Positions 22,893 to 35,060 of a DNA stretch of 64,000 nt are shown one piece after another. The position numbers and the translations under genes are program-made. Numbering within the stretch: the first letter of the stretch is position 1; every line of letters begins with the position of its first letter. The notes under the pieces were generated by a model that searched no databases, was not told the origin of the DNA, and was given only the letters and a program-made list of their open reading frames with translations. The stretch comes from Phycomyces blakesleeanus NRRL 1555(-) (lineage: Eukaryota; Mucoromycota; Mucoromycetes; Mucorales; Phycomycetaceae). The stretch spans positions 2,170,001-2,234,000 of the forward strand of contig NW_017265139.1 in the NCBI RefSeq assembly GCF_001638985.1, written 5' to 3'.

Positions 22893-23517
22893 GGGGCTTC
22901 TCAAGCACCCGCCAAGGTCCTAAATGTTGGCAAGGATTTCTATATACGGATTGGAAATAGTTTCCTAATTTAATCGAATTTGTTGGCGATTCAGAGCATC
23001 TCCAGCAGTATCTAAACCCAAATACTAAATATCCAAATTAGGATTTCCCGCGCTAGTACAAATAAAGCAATTTAGTATGAAGAATATCAAGGTCACTCCA
23101 GCAGTTTCTTAACACAGATTCTAAAGAGCTGATGATTTTGGTGAGGTTTTTCCTAAAGGCTGAGATTTAAAATCGAAAATTCAAAGTCATAATATAAAAA
23201 ATGGAAATTTAGTAAATGATAGAATCTAAACAAATTCTGAGAAAACCTACAGAAGTTTAGATTTTGATTCAAAAAGTTTAGATCTAAATTCCGGATTTGG
23301 ATATTTAGATTTTTGTTTAGAAACTGCTGGAGACGTTTTTTTGGAAAATCTAAACACCAGTTTCCTAATTTGGATATTTAGTATTTGGGTTTAGATACTG
23401 CTGGAGATGCTCTCACCAAAGTTTTGACAAAGGTTACTAATTTAGGAAACTATTTCCAATCCGTATATAGAAATCCTTGCCAACATTTAGGACCTTGGCG
23501 AGTGCTTGAGAAGCCCC
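22893..23517. repeat. Outer MITE of a nested set, 80-bp inverted ends
   Basis: The left arm 22893-22972 and right arm 23438-23517 match over 80 bp with two differences, both starting GGGGCTTCTCAAGCAC. A second element (22994-23412) is inserted inside. No coding capacity is seen. The target duplication is not clear. Confidence 0.9.
22994..23412. repeat. Middle MITE with 50-bp perfect inverted ends and TCA duplication
   Basis: The ends GAGCATCTCCAGCAG at 22994 and its reverse complement ending at 23412 are identical for 50 bp. The flanks are TCA at 22991-22993 and TCA at 23413-23415, a 3-bp duplication as made by PIF/Harbinger-type transposases. Inside it a third, weaker inverted pair (CTCCAGCAGTTTCT at about 23095 and its complement at about 23320-23333) marks an inner element or internal duplication. 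Confidence 0.85.
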
Positions 23518-24073
23518 TTACTGGTTAGTACACAGCCTACATAAGATCTTAGTGTGAATATTTGTATATATAAGTTGGAATTTGTTGATTATTTAAGGTA
23601 GTATAAAGGGCGAAATTTTTACTTATTTGTTTGTTTATATACTGCTTTCTTTTCTCATGCGGTTGTCATAAAAATGGTCATGAGAACAATGTGACAATGA
23701 AATGTCAATAAAGAAATATACGATTTTACTACTATGACGACAAATTAATTCAGGTACCTGATATATACCTATGTATATATGTGTAGTACTGTCTATAGGG
23801 ATTAATTATCTTAAAAAACACGCCCTCCCTCCTTTCGTTGGCTTTTGGGTTTAATAAAGAAATCCCGAGGTGAGTTACACAGGAGCTCAAGGATGAGCGG
23901 ACGTTGAATCCAAAGAAAGAAAGCAAAGAAAAAGAAAGAAAAACATACCCGATAAGAGAGAGATGAGAATACAATTCATTGGTCACGAGATAAGTGGTAA
24001 GCCTTTATGAATTTATGCTCCAGATTTTCTGATTTTATTCTCGATTGTCTCTAATTGACATTGTCTTTACAGC
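23518..24073. other. Upstream region of forkhead gene
   Basis: No gene is seen. Just before the ATG at 24074 the sequence TTGTCTTTACAG is a good splice acceptor, so a non-coding 5' exon is likely, with an intron in the 5' UTR; a possible donor is GGTAAG at about 23996-24001. Confidence 0.45.
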
Positions 24074-24923
24074 ATGTCGATTCGTCCGATGGGAGCACGA
24101 GAAGAGCTTCCCTCTGACAGCCGCAGTAATTCTAGACATGGCACACAACACCATCTCAACAACCATTATCTACCTCCTATTCCGGTCGCCATGCGCCACC
24201 CACACTTGATTGGATCTGTAAGACAGTACCGCTCTGAAGAACAACAAGAACAACTACAACATCACATTGTATCAGAATCATTTATTCCAATGGCACCAGA
24301 TCTAGTTAAACCTCCCCGCAAACGAAGGCGACCTCCATTTTCATATTCATCACTCATTGCTCAAGCAATTCTTGAGTCTAAGGAAGAACGGATGGCACTT
24401 CGAGATATTTACAATTGGATAACTGAAAAGTATCCAGCACTATACAATGCCCAAGATACTGGCTGGCAGGCAAGAAATTTCCTTTTGTTGCTATTACTAT
24501 TATTATTATAATTGTTGGAGTTTAACAAAAAATAATCCTTGTTATTAGAATACCATTAGGCATAATCTCTCTCTCAACAAGTGTTTTAGAAAAATCCCTA
24601 AATCAGAAAATGAAACTGTCGGTCGAGGGAAAGGTGGTTACTGGACCATTGATCCTAACCATATGGCCAAATTTAAGAATGGCTCGTTTGCTAGAGGAAG
24701 TGCTTCAAGTATGCGACGAAAACCAACGCGAGAGGACTCGGATAAAAGGCAGTCCCCATTGCCAGAAACAACGGCTGATAGTGCTGGTTCACTGTTAGCC
24801 ACACCTCGAGATAATTACCTTTTGAGTAGGCCAGACAAGACATCTAATCATTCTTCTTGTGTCTCACCTTCCATAATCCCTACTGTGTCTCCTGCTATGA
24901 AAATCCATAACCTTCTCAACTAA
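24074..24923 (+). CDS. Forkhead (FOX) transcription factor
   Basis: Two exons (24074-24469 and 24549-24923) give 256 aa. The forkhead DNA-binding domain runs from about residue 86 ([15 protein letters not shown]) through the helix [14 protein letters not shown] to the recognition helix [13 protein letters not shown] (starting at residue 133) and the wing [11 protein letters not shown]. The intron falls between W131-Q132 and N133, inside the domain. It starts with GC (CAG then GCAAGA) and ends with AG; the protein motif fixes this junction, so this is a genuine GC-AG intron. The C-terminus is Ser/Thr/Pro-rich. It is short for a FOX protein. Target genes cannot be predicted. Confidence 0.93.
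24470..24548 (+). promoter_or_regulatory. GC-AG intron in forkhead gene
   Basis: A 79-nt intron with donor CAG|GCAAGA and acceptor TTATTAG. The phase-0 junction restores the invariant W-Q-N-T-I-R-H order of the recognition helix. Confidence 0.88.
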
Positions 24924-25264
24924 CTAATTCATACTACCTTGTGTCATTGTACTTACTTCCCTCAAAATTTCAATATTTTCATGTTTATTACATAAGCTCT
25001 TTTACCACTTGCTTTCTCTTTTCTACTGTATAAAGTCTTTTATTCAACATTGTGTTTATTCATTCGTCTCAGATAAGTGAGTGCATTGTTACGTACACTA
25101 TACGTATTGAAGGAGGTGGGACTGCCCTTGGTAATACGTGACATGTGAAGATCTGTCAGTGAATTATCTTTTTATTTTACTTTATTTTTATTTTATTTGC
25201 TTGCATTGATTATCTTTGGTACGCCTTTATTCTTCTTTTACTCTTGTGTATATTTTTTGGCTAA
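24924..25264. other. Spacer between forkhead and carrier genes
   Basis: About 340 bp holding the forkhead 3' end and the carrier promoter; T-rich runs at about 25168-25200 and no other gene. Confidence 0.5.
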
Positions 25265-26432
25265 ATGAAAAAGGTTCATGAGACTTTAATCCCGTTGGAA
25301 GATTACAAGCTTCCTCCATTGGGGCATGCAATCTCTGGTGCAGTTGGCTCATCCATCGCTAATCTATTCGTGTACCCTTTGGACATGTAAGTATATAGCC
25401 CACAAAACCCGACCCAAATCTCATATAAGTACTAGTGCTACTACACGTATTCAACTTAATTCCAAGCAGGCCGAAAAAGCTAAAAGACAAGGTCTTTTAG
25501 AAACGATTGCAACTATTTACAAGACAGAAGGTGGCATTAAAGGCCTCTACGCTGGACTTGGATCTGATACAGTAGCATCAGTCCTATCAAGTTTTATTTA
25601 CTTTTATTGCTATACAGCACTAAGAAACGTTCAGGAAAAGATTAATACAAAAATGGGTAAGGCTACCCAGCTGAATGTAGCCCAAGAGCTCTTTTTGGGT
25701 GCAGAAGCAGCCTTGATCTCCAGATTATTCACCACACCCGTATCCAACGTTACCACCAGACTTCAGACAGCAGGACATCATAATAAGAAAGGTTTTGTGG
25801 ATATGATGAAGGATATCTATGAGGAAAAGGGCATAACTGGGTTTTGGACAGGTAAAGTAAAGCGGAAGAAAATGAAGAAAAATAAGGTTAACTAAACAGT
25901 TAATAAACTTGGATAGGCTATCGTGCTTCGATCATGCTTGTTTCTAACCCCTCTATCACGTATTTTGTGTTTGAGAAGGTAAAAGACTTGTATCTCAGAA
26001 ACAGCAAGAACACCTTGTCTTCTTTCCAAATATTTTTACTTTCTGCCGTCTCCAAGAGTATTGCTACCGCCATCACATATCCCTTTATTTTTGTGCGTAC
26101 AAAGATGGTGGCCGATGTCAAGGGCAAAAGTGCAATCGAAAATCAAAAAAGTATTTTGGCAATTTTTAAGGATACATTTGAGAAAGAAGGGGCAAGTGGT
26201 ATTTACAAGGTAAAGGAGATTTGATATTTTGTTTTATTTTATTTTAAGATACATTATGGCGTGCTTATGCAGTATTTTATTATGATAGGGTATTCGTGCG
26301 CAAATCGTCAAGGGATTTTTTAATCAGGGTATCATGTACATGATCAAGGACTATGTAGCTACTTACCTTACCTTGGTATTTTACGCTTCACTCAAGCTTA
26401 AGTTCCGTAGGCAACAAGCTTCATTATTATAG
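25265..26432 (+). CDS. ANT1: Peroxisomal-type adenine nucleotide carrier (PMP47/ANT1, SLC25A17-like)
   Basis: Four exons (25265-25386, 25436-25851, 25917-26209, 26289-26432) sum to 325 codons (324 aa), standard for the three-repeat mitochondrial carrier family. Repeat 1 has PLDIATTRIQ (about residues 38-47). Repeat 2 has the degenerate signature PVSNVTTRLQ, and repeat 3 PFIFVRTKM. Loss of the acidic residue in repeats 2 and 3 and their overall order fit the peroxisomal ATP/AMP carriers better than mitochondrial ones. Six membrane helices are expected. It would import ATP for fatty-acid activation in peroxisomes. The symbol is by resemblance; other SLC25 members are possible. Confidence 0.82.
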
Positions 26433-26737
26433 ATAGACAATTCCTATTAAATGTGTTTGGTTCAAATCCAACTCCATATGTCGAATGAAAAAAAAATTGA
26501 AAAGACATTTGAAAATCAGCAATACAAAATGAGCTTACTGTTATTTTAGTTTGTTTAATGACATGCTTGAAGTATAATTTTAAGCTCAAGCAAATATACT
26601 ATTTTTACAAAAATTGAGCACTTTAAAAATCAGCTTTACTTGGAGTATTTTCACTGGTTAAATTATATTTTAACGGTAAAAAGGCAAAGGAAATAACTTG
26701 ATTTCTTGTAAAAAATAATAGTACTTGAGCCCATATA
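26433..26737. other. Spacer between carrier gene and Tc1 element
   Basis: AT-rich 3' flank; no gene. The Tc1 target TA is at 26736-26737. Confidence 0.5.
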
Positions 26738-28083
26738 CAGTCACAATCAAAAACGTTTCGACCTCTGAGCCCAAAAAATGCATGAGAGAAATCATGGCAT
26801 GTATTCAACATGCAACTGCTCCTCAGTAATAAAAGCTAAAGCATTCAAACTTCAAATAAAAGATTATATATATGTTTATTATTGAAATATAGAAAAAAAA
26901 AATAAAAGATCAATATTTTGTATGACCTCCTTTGGCCTCAATTACAGCCTGGCATCGATGCTGCATGCTTCCGGCCAAAGTTGACGAAAGTCCGAGACCT
27001 ATCCTTCGCCACTCTCGTTGCATTACAACCTTCAGATCTTCAACATTGTTAATACTGGCCCTCTCGTCACTCATGCGCCTCTCGAGAGCCACCAGAGATG
27101 CTCGATGGGGTTGCGATCCGGGCTTTGAGCGGGCCAGTAGTCAAAACCTCGGATCTCATGGCTATCTTTCCACCACCTCGAGTACGACCCAGTATGACAG
27201 CTGGCGTTGTCCTCTTGGAACACGAAGCTCCTGTTTTGTTCCCGCGAAAGATTTTGGAACCAAGGGAGGAAGTTCTGAGCCAAAGTGTTCACGTATTGGT
27301 CTTGGTTTACGTTACCATCTAGGAACACCAAAGGGCCAAAACCACCGGCCCAGAAACAGCTCCAGATCATCACACTACCCTTCCCCCACTTGGTTCCTTC
27401 GATGATATTTTCTTCCTTGAACCTTTCACCGACTTTCCTGATAGCTCTAGCTCCTCCATCATTACCCTCAACTGTGAACCGTGATTCATCTGACCACACT
27501 ACACCTCTCCACTGGTCATCTGTCCAATTCACATGCTCACGGGCCCATTCCAGCCTTCTTTTCTTGTGGCTTTCGGTTAAAGCTGGCTTGTGAGCTGCGA
27601 TATATGATCCGAAGCCCAAACGCTTCAGACAACTGATTATTGTCTTTCTGCAGACAAATACCTTCATGTTCTTTAAGGAAACCCTTAGCCTAGAAAATGA
27701 GGCAAAGGGGTCCTTACGAACTATTTGAACAAGGTGTCTTTCTGTCCTCTCGTCAATCTTTCTAGGTCGTCCGGACCCTTTTCTTGGCTCGGGCGATCCT
27801 GTCTCGTCCACTCTCTTAATGATGTACTTGACAGTTGACAGACTCATGCCAACCACCAATGAAATCTGGGTCGCCCCGTAATTTGCTAAATGCATGTACA
27901 TGATGCATCCGTATTTATAGGGATCGGCCTTTTCATATGATCCGTGGGTGTTTTCTGATGAATTTGCGTCTTGCATGTTGGATTTGATTAATAATATTGG
28001 GAGAAAACAATGTTTTTATTTTTATTTTTTCGATTTTTTTTAGGCATTTTTTGCGGGGGTCGAAACGTTTTTGATTGTGAGTG
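26738..28083 (-). mobile_element. Tc1-type transposon, nearly intact
   Basis: 1346 bp, flanked by TA at 26736-26737 and TA at 28084-28085. The left tip is CAGTCACAATCAAAAACG; the right tip read inward is CACTCACAATCAAAAACG; the inverted ends match for 26 bp with one difference. It encodes one transposase on the minus strand. It lies between the convergent carrier and alcohol dehydrogenase genes. Confidence 0.93.
26910..27976 (-). pseudogene. Tc1 transposase with one frameshift
   Basis: The frame opens at 27976 (MQDANSSENTHG). It has an N-terminal paired-type helix-turn-helix with GRP-like linker (GSGRPRKIDERTERHL), catalytic Asp in VVWSDESRF, catalytic Asp in FQEDNASCHT and Glu in SPDRNPIEHLW. 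By my count 35 residues separate the last two, which would be DD35E. Just after HLW, at about 27095, the frame shifts by one base; the remaining C-terminus (ALERRMSDERASINN to HTKY) continues in another frame to a stop at 26910. All catalytic residues are upstream of the shift. It could be a sequencing error or a real inactivation. Confidence 0.88.
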
Positions 28084-28408
28084 TAATATAGTACAAAATA
28101 AAATAAAAATCTAAGAAAGGGAAAATACAATGACCTTGGGATGGGTATTTTTAACCGACTTAGTAATATTTGGGCAGCCTGGAATTGAACTTAATTGAGA
28201 ACATCTTGAATCTTTTTGAGTAGCTATATACCAGTATTACCAAGTAACTCATTTCACCCTTTAAAAAAAGAAACTCGAATGAAATAATGAAACACATCTT
28301 TACATAATATCACATAATTGAGTATTTGGATAAAATGTTTTATTCATATATTATATTGTATATACATATTTAATTATAGAGTAATGAAAGAAAAGTTGAA
28401 ATAAAATT
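28084..28408. other. 3' flank of alcohol dehydrogenase
   Basis: AT-rich spacer of about 325 bp; no gene seen. Confidence 0.5.
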
Positions 28409-29514
28409 TTAGTTTTCCAATACAAATCTATATCTAGCCTTTCCTTCTCTCATTGCCTTGACAGCCTCATTTGCCTCCTTCATTGGATACTTACTTATCC
28501 AAGGCTTTACATTGTGAGCGGCAGCGAAATTCAACATGTCCTCAATTACGGCAGGTGAACCAATAACTGATCCAACTATGGAGATCTGATGCATTGCCAA
28601 CATCATGGCTGGGATTCCAGTCAAAGGTGTCTCAGGAATTCCAACAATAATAAAATTCCCATTGGTCTTGAGGAGTCCAAGGTAACTTTCCCAATCAAAG
28701 TTACTGCCAAAGCTAGTGGACAGAATATGGGTAAAGGTTCCGCTGTGTTCATTCATGCTTTTTTTGTCGGTAGTTAAAATGTAATCATCACAACCAAGCT
28801 CCTTTGCATCAGCACGTTTGCGTTCAGAGTGTGAAAGGGCAACTACAGAGGCTCCCATGGCCTTGGCCCATTGAAGACCGTAATGACCCAGGCCACCAAT
28901 ACCAATTACGCCGACCTTGTCCCCAGGCTTGACGCCAAAACGCTTGAGAGGAGAATATGTTGTCACACCAGCACAGAAGAAAGTAGCGGCAATCTCGTTG
29001 GACATGTTTTCAGGGACCTTAAATACAAAATGTTCGTGACCTCTCCACTTGTCGGCATAGCCACCGAATGACTTGTCACCATTTGGCCAACGACCGTTGT
29101 AAGTAGGGATCATGCCTTTCGAGCAGAGATTTTCGTCACCGTTTTTGCAGTTTTCGCATTCGAGACAAGAACCACTCTGAGCCCCAACACCAATACGGTC
29201 ACCAACCTTGACTTTCTTTACTTTTTTACCAACGCGTGTACACACGCCGGTAATTTCGTGACCAACAACACAAGGATAGTCAGTTGGTCCCCATCCGGAG
29301 TCAATGGTGTGGATGTCAGATCCACAAATACCACAGTGGGTAATATCCATTTCAACAGCATAATCGTCGAATGCTTTCAATGGCATTTCAGTCCATTCAA
29401 GAGGTTTATCTGTCAAATTGAAAATAGCTTTAGAGTTTGCTACAAGATAATAAACAATAGAAAAGGCTTACCTTTGTTGGGGCATGCCCATCCGTGAAAA
29501 GTATCGGTAGACAT
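28409..29514 (-). CDS. Zinc-dependent alcohol dehydrogenase, cinnamyl-alcohol/ADH6 type
   Basis: Two exons (29514-29472 and 29409-28409, intron 62 nt) give 347 aa, standard for the medium-chain dehydrogenase superfamily. Catalytic zinc ligands are visible as Cys40 in HCGICGSD and His65-Glu66 in VGHEI. The structural zinc cysteines are 96, 99, 102 and 110. The Rossmann turn is GIGGLGH. SHSERKR after the second strand fits NADP(H) binding as in yeast Adh6 and plant CAD. It would reduce aldehydes to alcohols in the cytosol. The substrate is not predictable from sequence. Confidence 0.93.
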
Positions 29515-31371
29515 ATTGTGCTGTAAAAGAGTACTTTGCAAAGGCCTTTACTCCCGTCACTCTTTTATAAACATTATTCATGCATGCTAAAAATCTCGAA
29601 TATAGAAAAGAAAATTAAAAAAAAAACAGTCTTTTGAAACACAAGCAAGTTTTGTATAGTTATCATATCACTGGAATACCTAGTCTTAAATCAATACCCT
29701 TTACTGTAGTAGGATGTCTCGCCAGTTCTCGAGAATTAAATTTTTAGTTAATGAGATTATATATTCATCGCATTTGCCAATGAATAATTTACAAGAAAAT
29801 GAAGTTAGAAACAAAAGAAAATACGAAAACACTTTGCGGTTATTTGCTCATGTTAATTATTATTGGTCAGATAACAATCCACAGTATTCTCAAAATCTAA
29901 TTCTTGAAAATTAATAGAACCCCATGCTGATCCTCAATATTAAACGTGTGTACGATTTGAAATTTTTTGTTAGTCAATAATAGTGATTTAATATTGACGT
30001 GGTTCTCTTGCAGCATATAGTAGAGATGTTAACTTGTATAAAAATTACAGTACCAAGCGCATATAATGAATCAAACACTGGATCAATCAGAGTAATGCAT
30101 ATTTATATAGCTTTAGTTTGTATGTTTTCTCGACATGCATTTTTTAAAGGACTAAAAAAAAACATTAGAACATATTCCCCGAAACTTTTCAAATCGTACA
30201 TATATTTAATAATGGGTTCCTATTTTACATGAAAACAGAATCTCCTTATTACTGGATTCTGTGTAAATAATTCCGTGTGGCCCTTTTGGAATTATGTATT
30301 GCTATTTATATATAAGCAGAAAACAAGCACAAATTGTTTGAAGATAGACACTGTATACTCTAAATATATCAGACTGCTTATATAATCTTGATATATTATA
30401 ATACTTTGTGTGGACAGACTAAAAAGCTCGAGATTAGTTCAAATACATCATCATCAGCAGCAGCATCATCAGCATCATATTAGAAAGACAGGATGAAATT
30501 AGAGATCATGTGATTTAGCCCTTCTAATCGGTCACGTGTTCTCTAATTTACTTGCTATTACTCACTAAAATAAAATGTAAAAACCTATACTACTTGGTAA
30601 TTGTGTGCCGTACACTATTACCAGTAGGGAACAGTTACATAGAACTTAACGTAGCCCAATGGGGCCTTTTTATAAAAGAAAATGGGCTAATACGGGATTT
30701 AATCAATACAGCAACTAGCCCAACACTTCTTTGGCAATAACAGTCTCCAATAATATCTTTTTATATGTAAGCTTTAAGAAAGTGTACAGATGTATGCTCG
30801 TATAAGATTATATTAATTAAAAGAGTCTTGTATTACCATATTGGTCAAAGTAATTACCTGGTACATGACACCCTATTTCCAATACTATGAAAAATAGCCC
30901 TCACATATACATATCTATATCGTTTATTTGATGTAATTTCTCTTTATAAATAAGTTTCAATTGGTTTTACTTTTGCCATATGTCTCAAAGATTTGTCTCT
31001 TAGTCAAAAAAAGTTATAATAACCTTCATCAAGAAAAAACAATTTTCCTTTTCCAGAAGCATATCGTTATTTTGACCAAACCTTATAGTAAGCTTTCTTT
31101 ATTGAAGGATACATTATAAAGAGGTTGATATACAGTTTATTTAATATTAAAAGATAAAGAAATTAAAAGGTATTTTGTGTAGAGTGAATGTAGTAAGGGT
31201 AAAATAAGGATATTAAGCATACAGTTATTTTACCAAGCCTAGCTATTTACTTTTCTGTATATACTGTTTATAATACAAAAAATTTTCTGAAAATATTAAA
31301 AACCCACAACTTTTGGAAAGCGGGAAATAAATGCATATATAATATTTTGGGACATTTATTTTAATCGACAA
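29515..31371. other. AT-rich intergenic DNA with CAT/CAG repeat
   Basis: No gene is seen in about 1.85 kb. It contains a CAT/CAG trinucleotide tract at about 30446-30480 and a hairpin-like inverted repeat at 30496-30550. A TATA-like sequence (GCATATATAATATT) lies at 31333-31346, 26-39 bp before the U6 gene, where a U6 core promoter would be. Confidence 0.5.
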
Positions 31372-31394
31372 GTGCTTGCACCTCTGTCACATAT

Positions 31395-31426
<32 letters not shown>

Positions 31427-31485
31427 GGCCCCTGCACAAGGATGACACTAAACTTCTGAGATGGAACGCTCTACGGAGCATATTT
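31372..31485 (+). ncRNA. U6: U6 spliceosomal snRNA
   Basis: The core matches the highly conserved U6 sequence: AATTGGAACGATACAGAGAA, with the ACAGAGA box that pairs with 5' splice sites, GATTAGCATGG with the catalytic AGC triad, and CCCCTGCACAAGGATGACAC leading into the U2/U4-pairing region. It starts with GTGC and ends in a T run typical of RNA polymerase III termination (TATTTTTTTT, 31481-31490). The 5' stem-loop sequence differs from the human one. The 3' end is placed approximately. Confidence 0.95.
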
Positions 31486-34120
31486 TTTTTGTTTTGTCAC
31501 CACTTGATATTATTTTTATTTATTTTATTTTTTGTGTCAAATCTTGAAATTACTTATAAAAGGATACCACATTGAGGAATGTCAATCTTACATCATAATG
31601 TACAACTTTATTATCCACTAATGCACAATCCTTCTCCCCTTCCTTGTTAAATGCATATCAATCTCTTCTTGCTCCTCATGCTGTAGATGGCTTTTGTTAT
31701 GCAGTTCCATTAACACAAATCACCACTTTTTTTTTGCTGACAATGTAGCATTCTTTTTGGCTTGGCTTCAAATGTCCAGCCCATGTTCAACTTGAGCTGC
31801 GCAACATTTTTTGTATGTATTTAAAAAGGAGTCTGCGTACTCAACATTGTCTAATTTTACTTTTCAATGCAAAATTAATTAATTAGGAAATATGTGAAGT
31901 TGCTGCGGTCTGTGTCCCTTCATGGTTACTTGTATTTGATAAAATTAAGTGGTTCTAATACTATGTCTTCCATCAGGTGAAAATATTTTTGTGAATTTTT
32001 TTAGTCCTACACCCTATTACATATCTCCTATCAAAAATATGGCCTTTTCAATTCAGGTGGCAATAGGAAAAGACTACCAAGTCAGAGCCGTTTGGAGTTT
32101 TTTGAAGTTCTTAGTCTGTCAACGCCAACTATTATTAATTTTAAAGAAGTTACTAACATTATCTCTCTACTATTTTGTTGTTTTTTTTTCGAACATAATA
32201 TAAGTATTATATACCTTAAAAAAATCCTGCGATAGTATCAAAAATATTGAATGTATGTTTTTCTTATAATATAGTTGTCTGATGTTAGCTTAAGACTAAG
32301 TTATAAGATAGGAATAGTGGATTTCTTGATGATAATATTTTATAAAGTTTGTATAATATGAAGGTTCTTGACAGCTTTTGAAAAGCTTATTGATATTATT
32401 AATTAAAAGATGGAACTTTAGGAATAAAATATCATCGGAAAATCCCTTTTATGGTTTTTTGAATGATTAAAACAAATTATTTAACGTTTACGACCAATGC
32501 TTCTTTAAATATGCATATTTGTATAGTAACACTCGTATGCATGTTACACTTCCATTCATTGGATATCTTACACAATCTAGGTGACTTGGTCTTTACTATA
32601 TTCTCCCACCTGATTAGTTTCAAATATCCAATACTGTTTTTCTGGCTTATACTTTTTGACTAAAAATAATATCCTCACCATTTTCTTTATATTTCTTTAG
32701 AATTCTTTTGCTGAAACTATACTTTGTATACTTTGAATAGAAAATATTATTACTGTCTATTGATTTATGGAAATATATATGCATACTTACATGTAAAGAC
32801 ATTTTGGGATATATACAATAGAATTTTCAAATATATATATTGATTAATAAGTACCGAGAATCAATAAAAAAAAGGTACAAAATAAAAACGCAGCTGCTAA
32901 TATATATTAAATTATGATAATGTGTATTTTACTTACATATTATAAACGCATGTTTCTAAGATAGGTATTCAAGTATGGTTTGAAATACAAGTAAATTATA
33001 TTTAAATAAAAAACAGAGTAAGTAATATACTTGAAATTTGCTAAATAGTTGATATTACCTTTGCCTGGACCGTGAGTACTTCAAGATGTTTTATTCAGAG
33101 AATAAAGTGTAGTTTTCTATTAAAACGTGTTTTGGAATATTTTCAAAATAATGAGTCAATGAGTTACTTATAATATATTTGAAAAAGATTGTCATAGACT
33201 CTCTTGAATACTTGCTAATAGTATATGCTTTCTTGAATGGGCTATAATATGTGTAGTGAAGGAAGAGTATAAAATGCAAGTGGGTTAGTAAAAATGTAGA
33301 TCTGAGTAGTAAACTACCCAAAGTATTAAAGAGATAAAAAAACAAAAGAGAAGAGATGAAAGTAAAAAAAAGAGGGTGTAGTTATTCTATTATGTAAATT
33401 TAGAAAGATATGAAAAAGAAAGAAAACAAAATTTAATATATAAATAAATATAAAATTATACTTTAACTAGCACATTCTTATAGCTTCTATCTTTTAATAT
33501 TGATAAATATAATAAAAGTACTTATACTTATAACAAGTACGTATGAACTAAAATTAATAATTATTTAGTATTAACATACATATTATTATAATAATATTAA
33601 GTATGTTTTTTACTGAGTTTATTGTAAACATCATGTTAGAATAAAACTATATATAAGAATAAATAGTTTATATTTACATAATGATAGATTTCACTAGTTA
33701 TCTTAACAAATATTTCTTCAAGATATCTACTAGTATTTCATTATAATAGTTTTATATATCTTCAATTAAATATTCAAGACAGGTATAATGAGGTATTCAG
33801 AATTGTTATAAGGTTAGTATTTCAATAATAGGAAAAGTAAATACTGCGAGTGACATTTATTAAAGAGACAAGATAATATTATTTATATCCGTTACTATTA
33901 AAATCTCTGTAATTCAAATCTATATTGTACAATATTTGGTTTATACTGTATGAGTATGTAGTATATGTTTGTCCAGTGTATAATAGTTTTGGAGATTGGT
34001 AACTTGCTGAATTCATTAGTAAAAATGGACTAGTATTTGATTTTGGAGTCTGTTTTTTACTCAATTGTGATATGTATAGTACAGAGACATTTTTTATTTA
34101 TAAATAAAAAACAACTAGTA

Positions 34121-34316
34121 TATAGTCTCAAAGTATTTCTATACAACTTCATTTTCAATTTTTTTTATTGTTTTGCATTTAAAATATCATAAGATATATT
34201 TTATTAATTTTTATTTTACATAATTATAGACTTTTGTGTGATATTTCAGATACAAAACAATAGAAAATAGTAAATTTTGAAGATAAAATCATATAGAAAT
34301 ACTTTGAGACTGTATA
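34121..34316. repeat. MITE with AGTCTCAAAGTATTTCTATA ends
   Basis: About 196 bp. The left end (TAGTCTCAAAGTATTTCTAT) and the right end are inverted over about 20 bp. A related single end, ACAGTCTCAAAGTATTCTTA, lies at about 34987-35006 without an obvious partner. Confidence 0.7.
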
Positions 34317-35060
34317 AAAGTTTTTCTTTATTCATAAATATAAAGTACCCCTTATAAGAAAACACAATCTACTCTTATTATTATGTCTTAGTTTTTTAAG
34401 GCTTTCTTCCTTTACTATATTTGGTTATTAGAGTGTATTTACTGCTTAACTAGTGTCAGTATTATAACTATGACATCAAGTCATAAATTGTACTTCTTTA
34501 GCTCTTAGTTATTCTTTTCTCTTTTACATAAAAGCTTTAGGACTTCCTACTAAATTAGCTCCATATCGCTCTGACACAGTTTACCCAGCAGTATGATATA
34601 ATTATATTAACGATCTTTAAGATATTATCTACAGTGTGGTGATCCAGACACTTGGTTGTTGGATTTATTACATCTAAGAACATATTCCTATTATTATAGT
34701 AAAACAGCTATCATTACAAGAACAAATGAATAATTTATTTATTTTACTTATGGTAAATCAATAAGACCAATAATTAATTACAGTAAGTACTGTAATTATG
34801 ACAGCTCAGTAAGCACTGAGTTAATATGAGGACACTGCAATTAGATTAAATTATAAACATAGCAGTACCAGCTCTCTAATATCTAAATGAACTCAGACTT
34901 AAGAAATTAAGATGTGACTGACAAAGCAGATCGTGTTTTGATATAAAAAGGACAACTTTGTATTCTTTAATAAAGACAACCTATATACAGTCTCAAAGTA
35001 TTCTTATATACGTCTCAATCTTTTTACTGTTGATTTTATTCTATAAAACTTCACATACAG

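Noticed and set aside
27098..27593. Plus-strand frames across the Tc1 transposase
   Set aside because: They are antisense to a clear transposase and have no recognisable domain.
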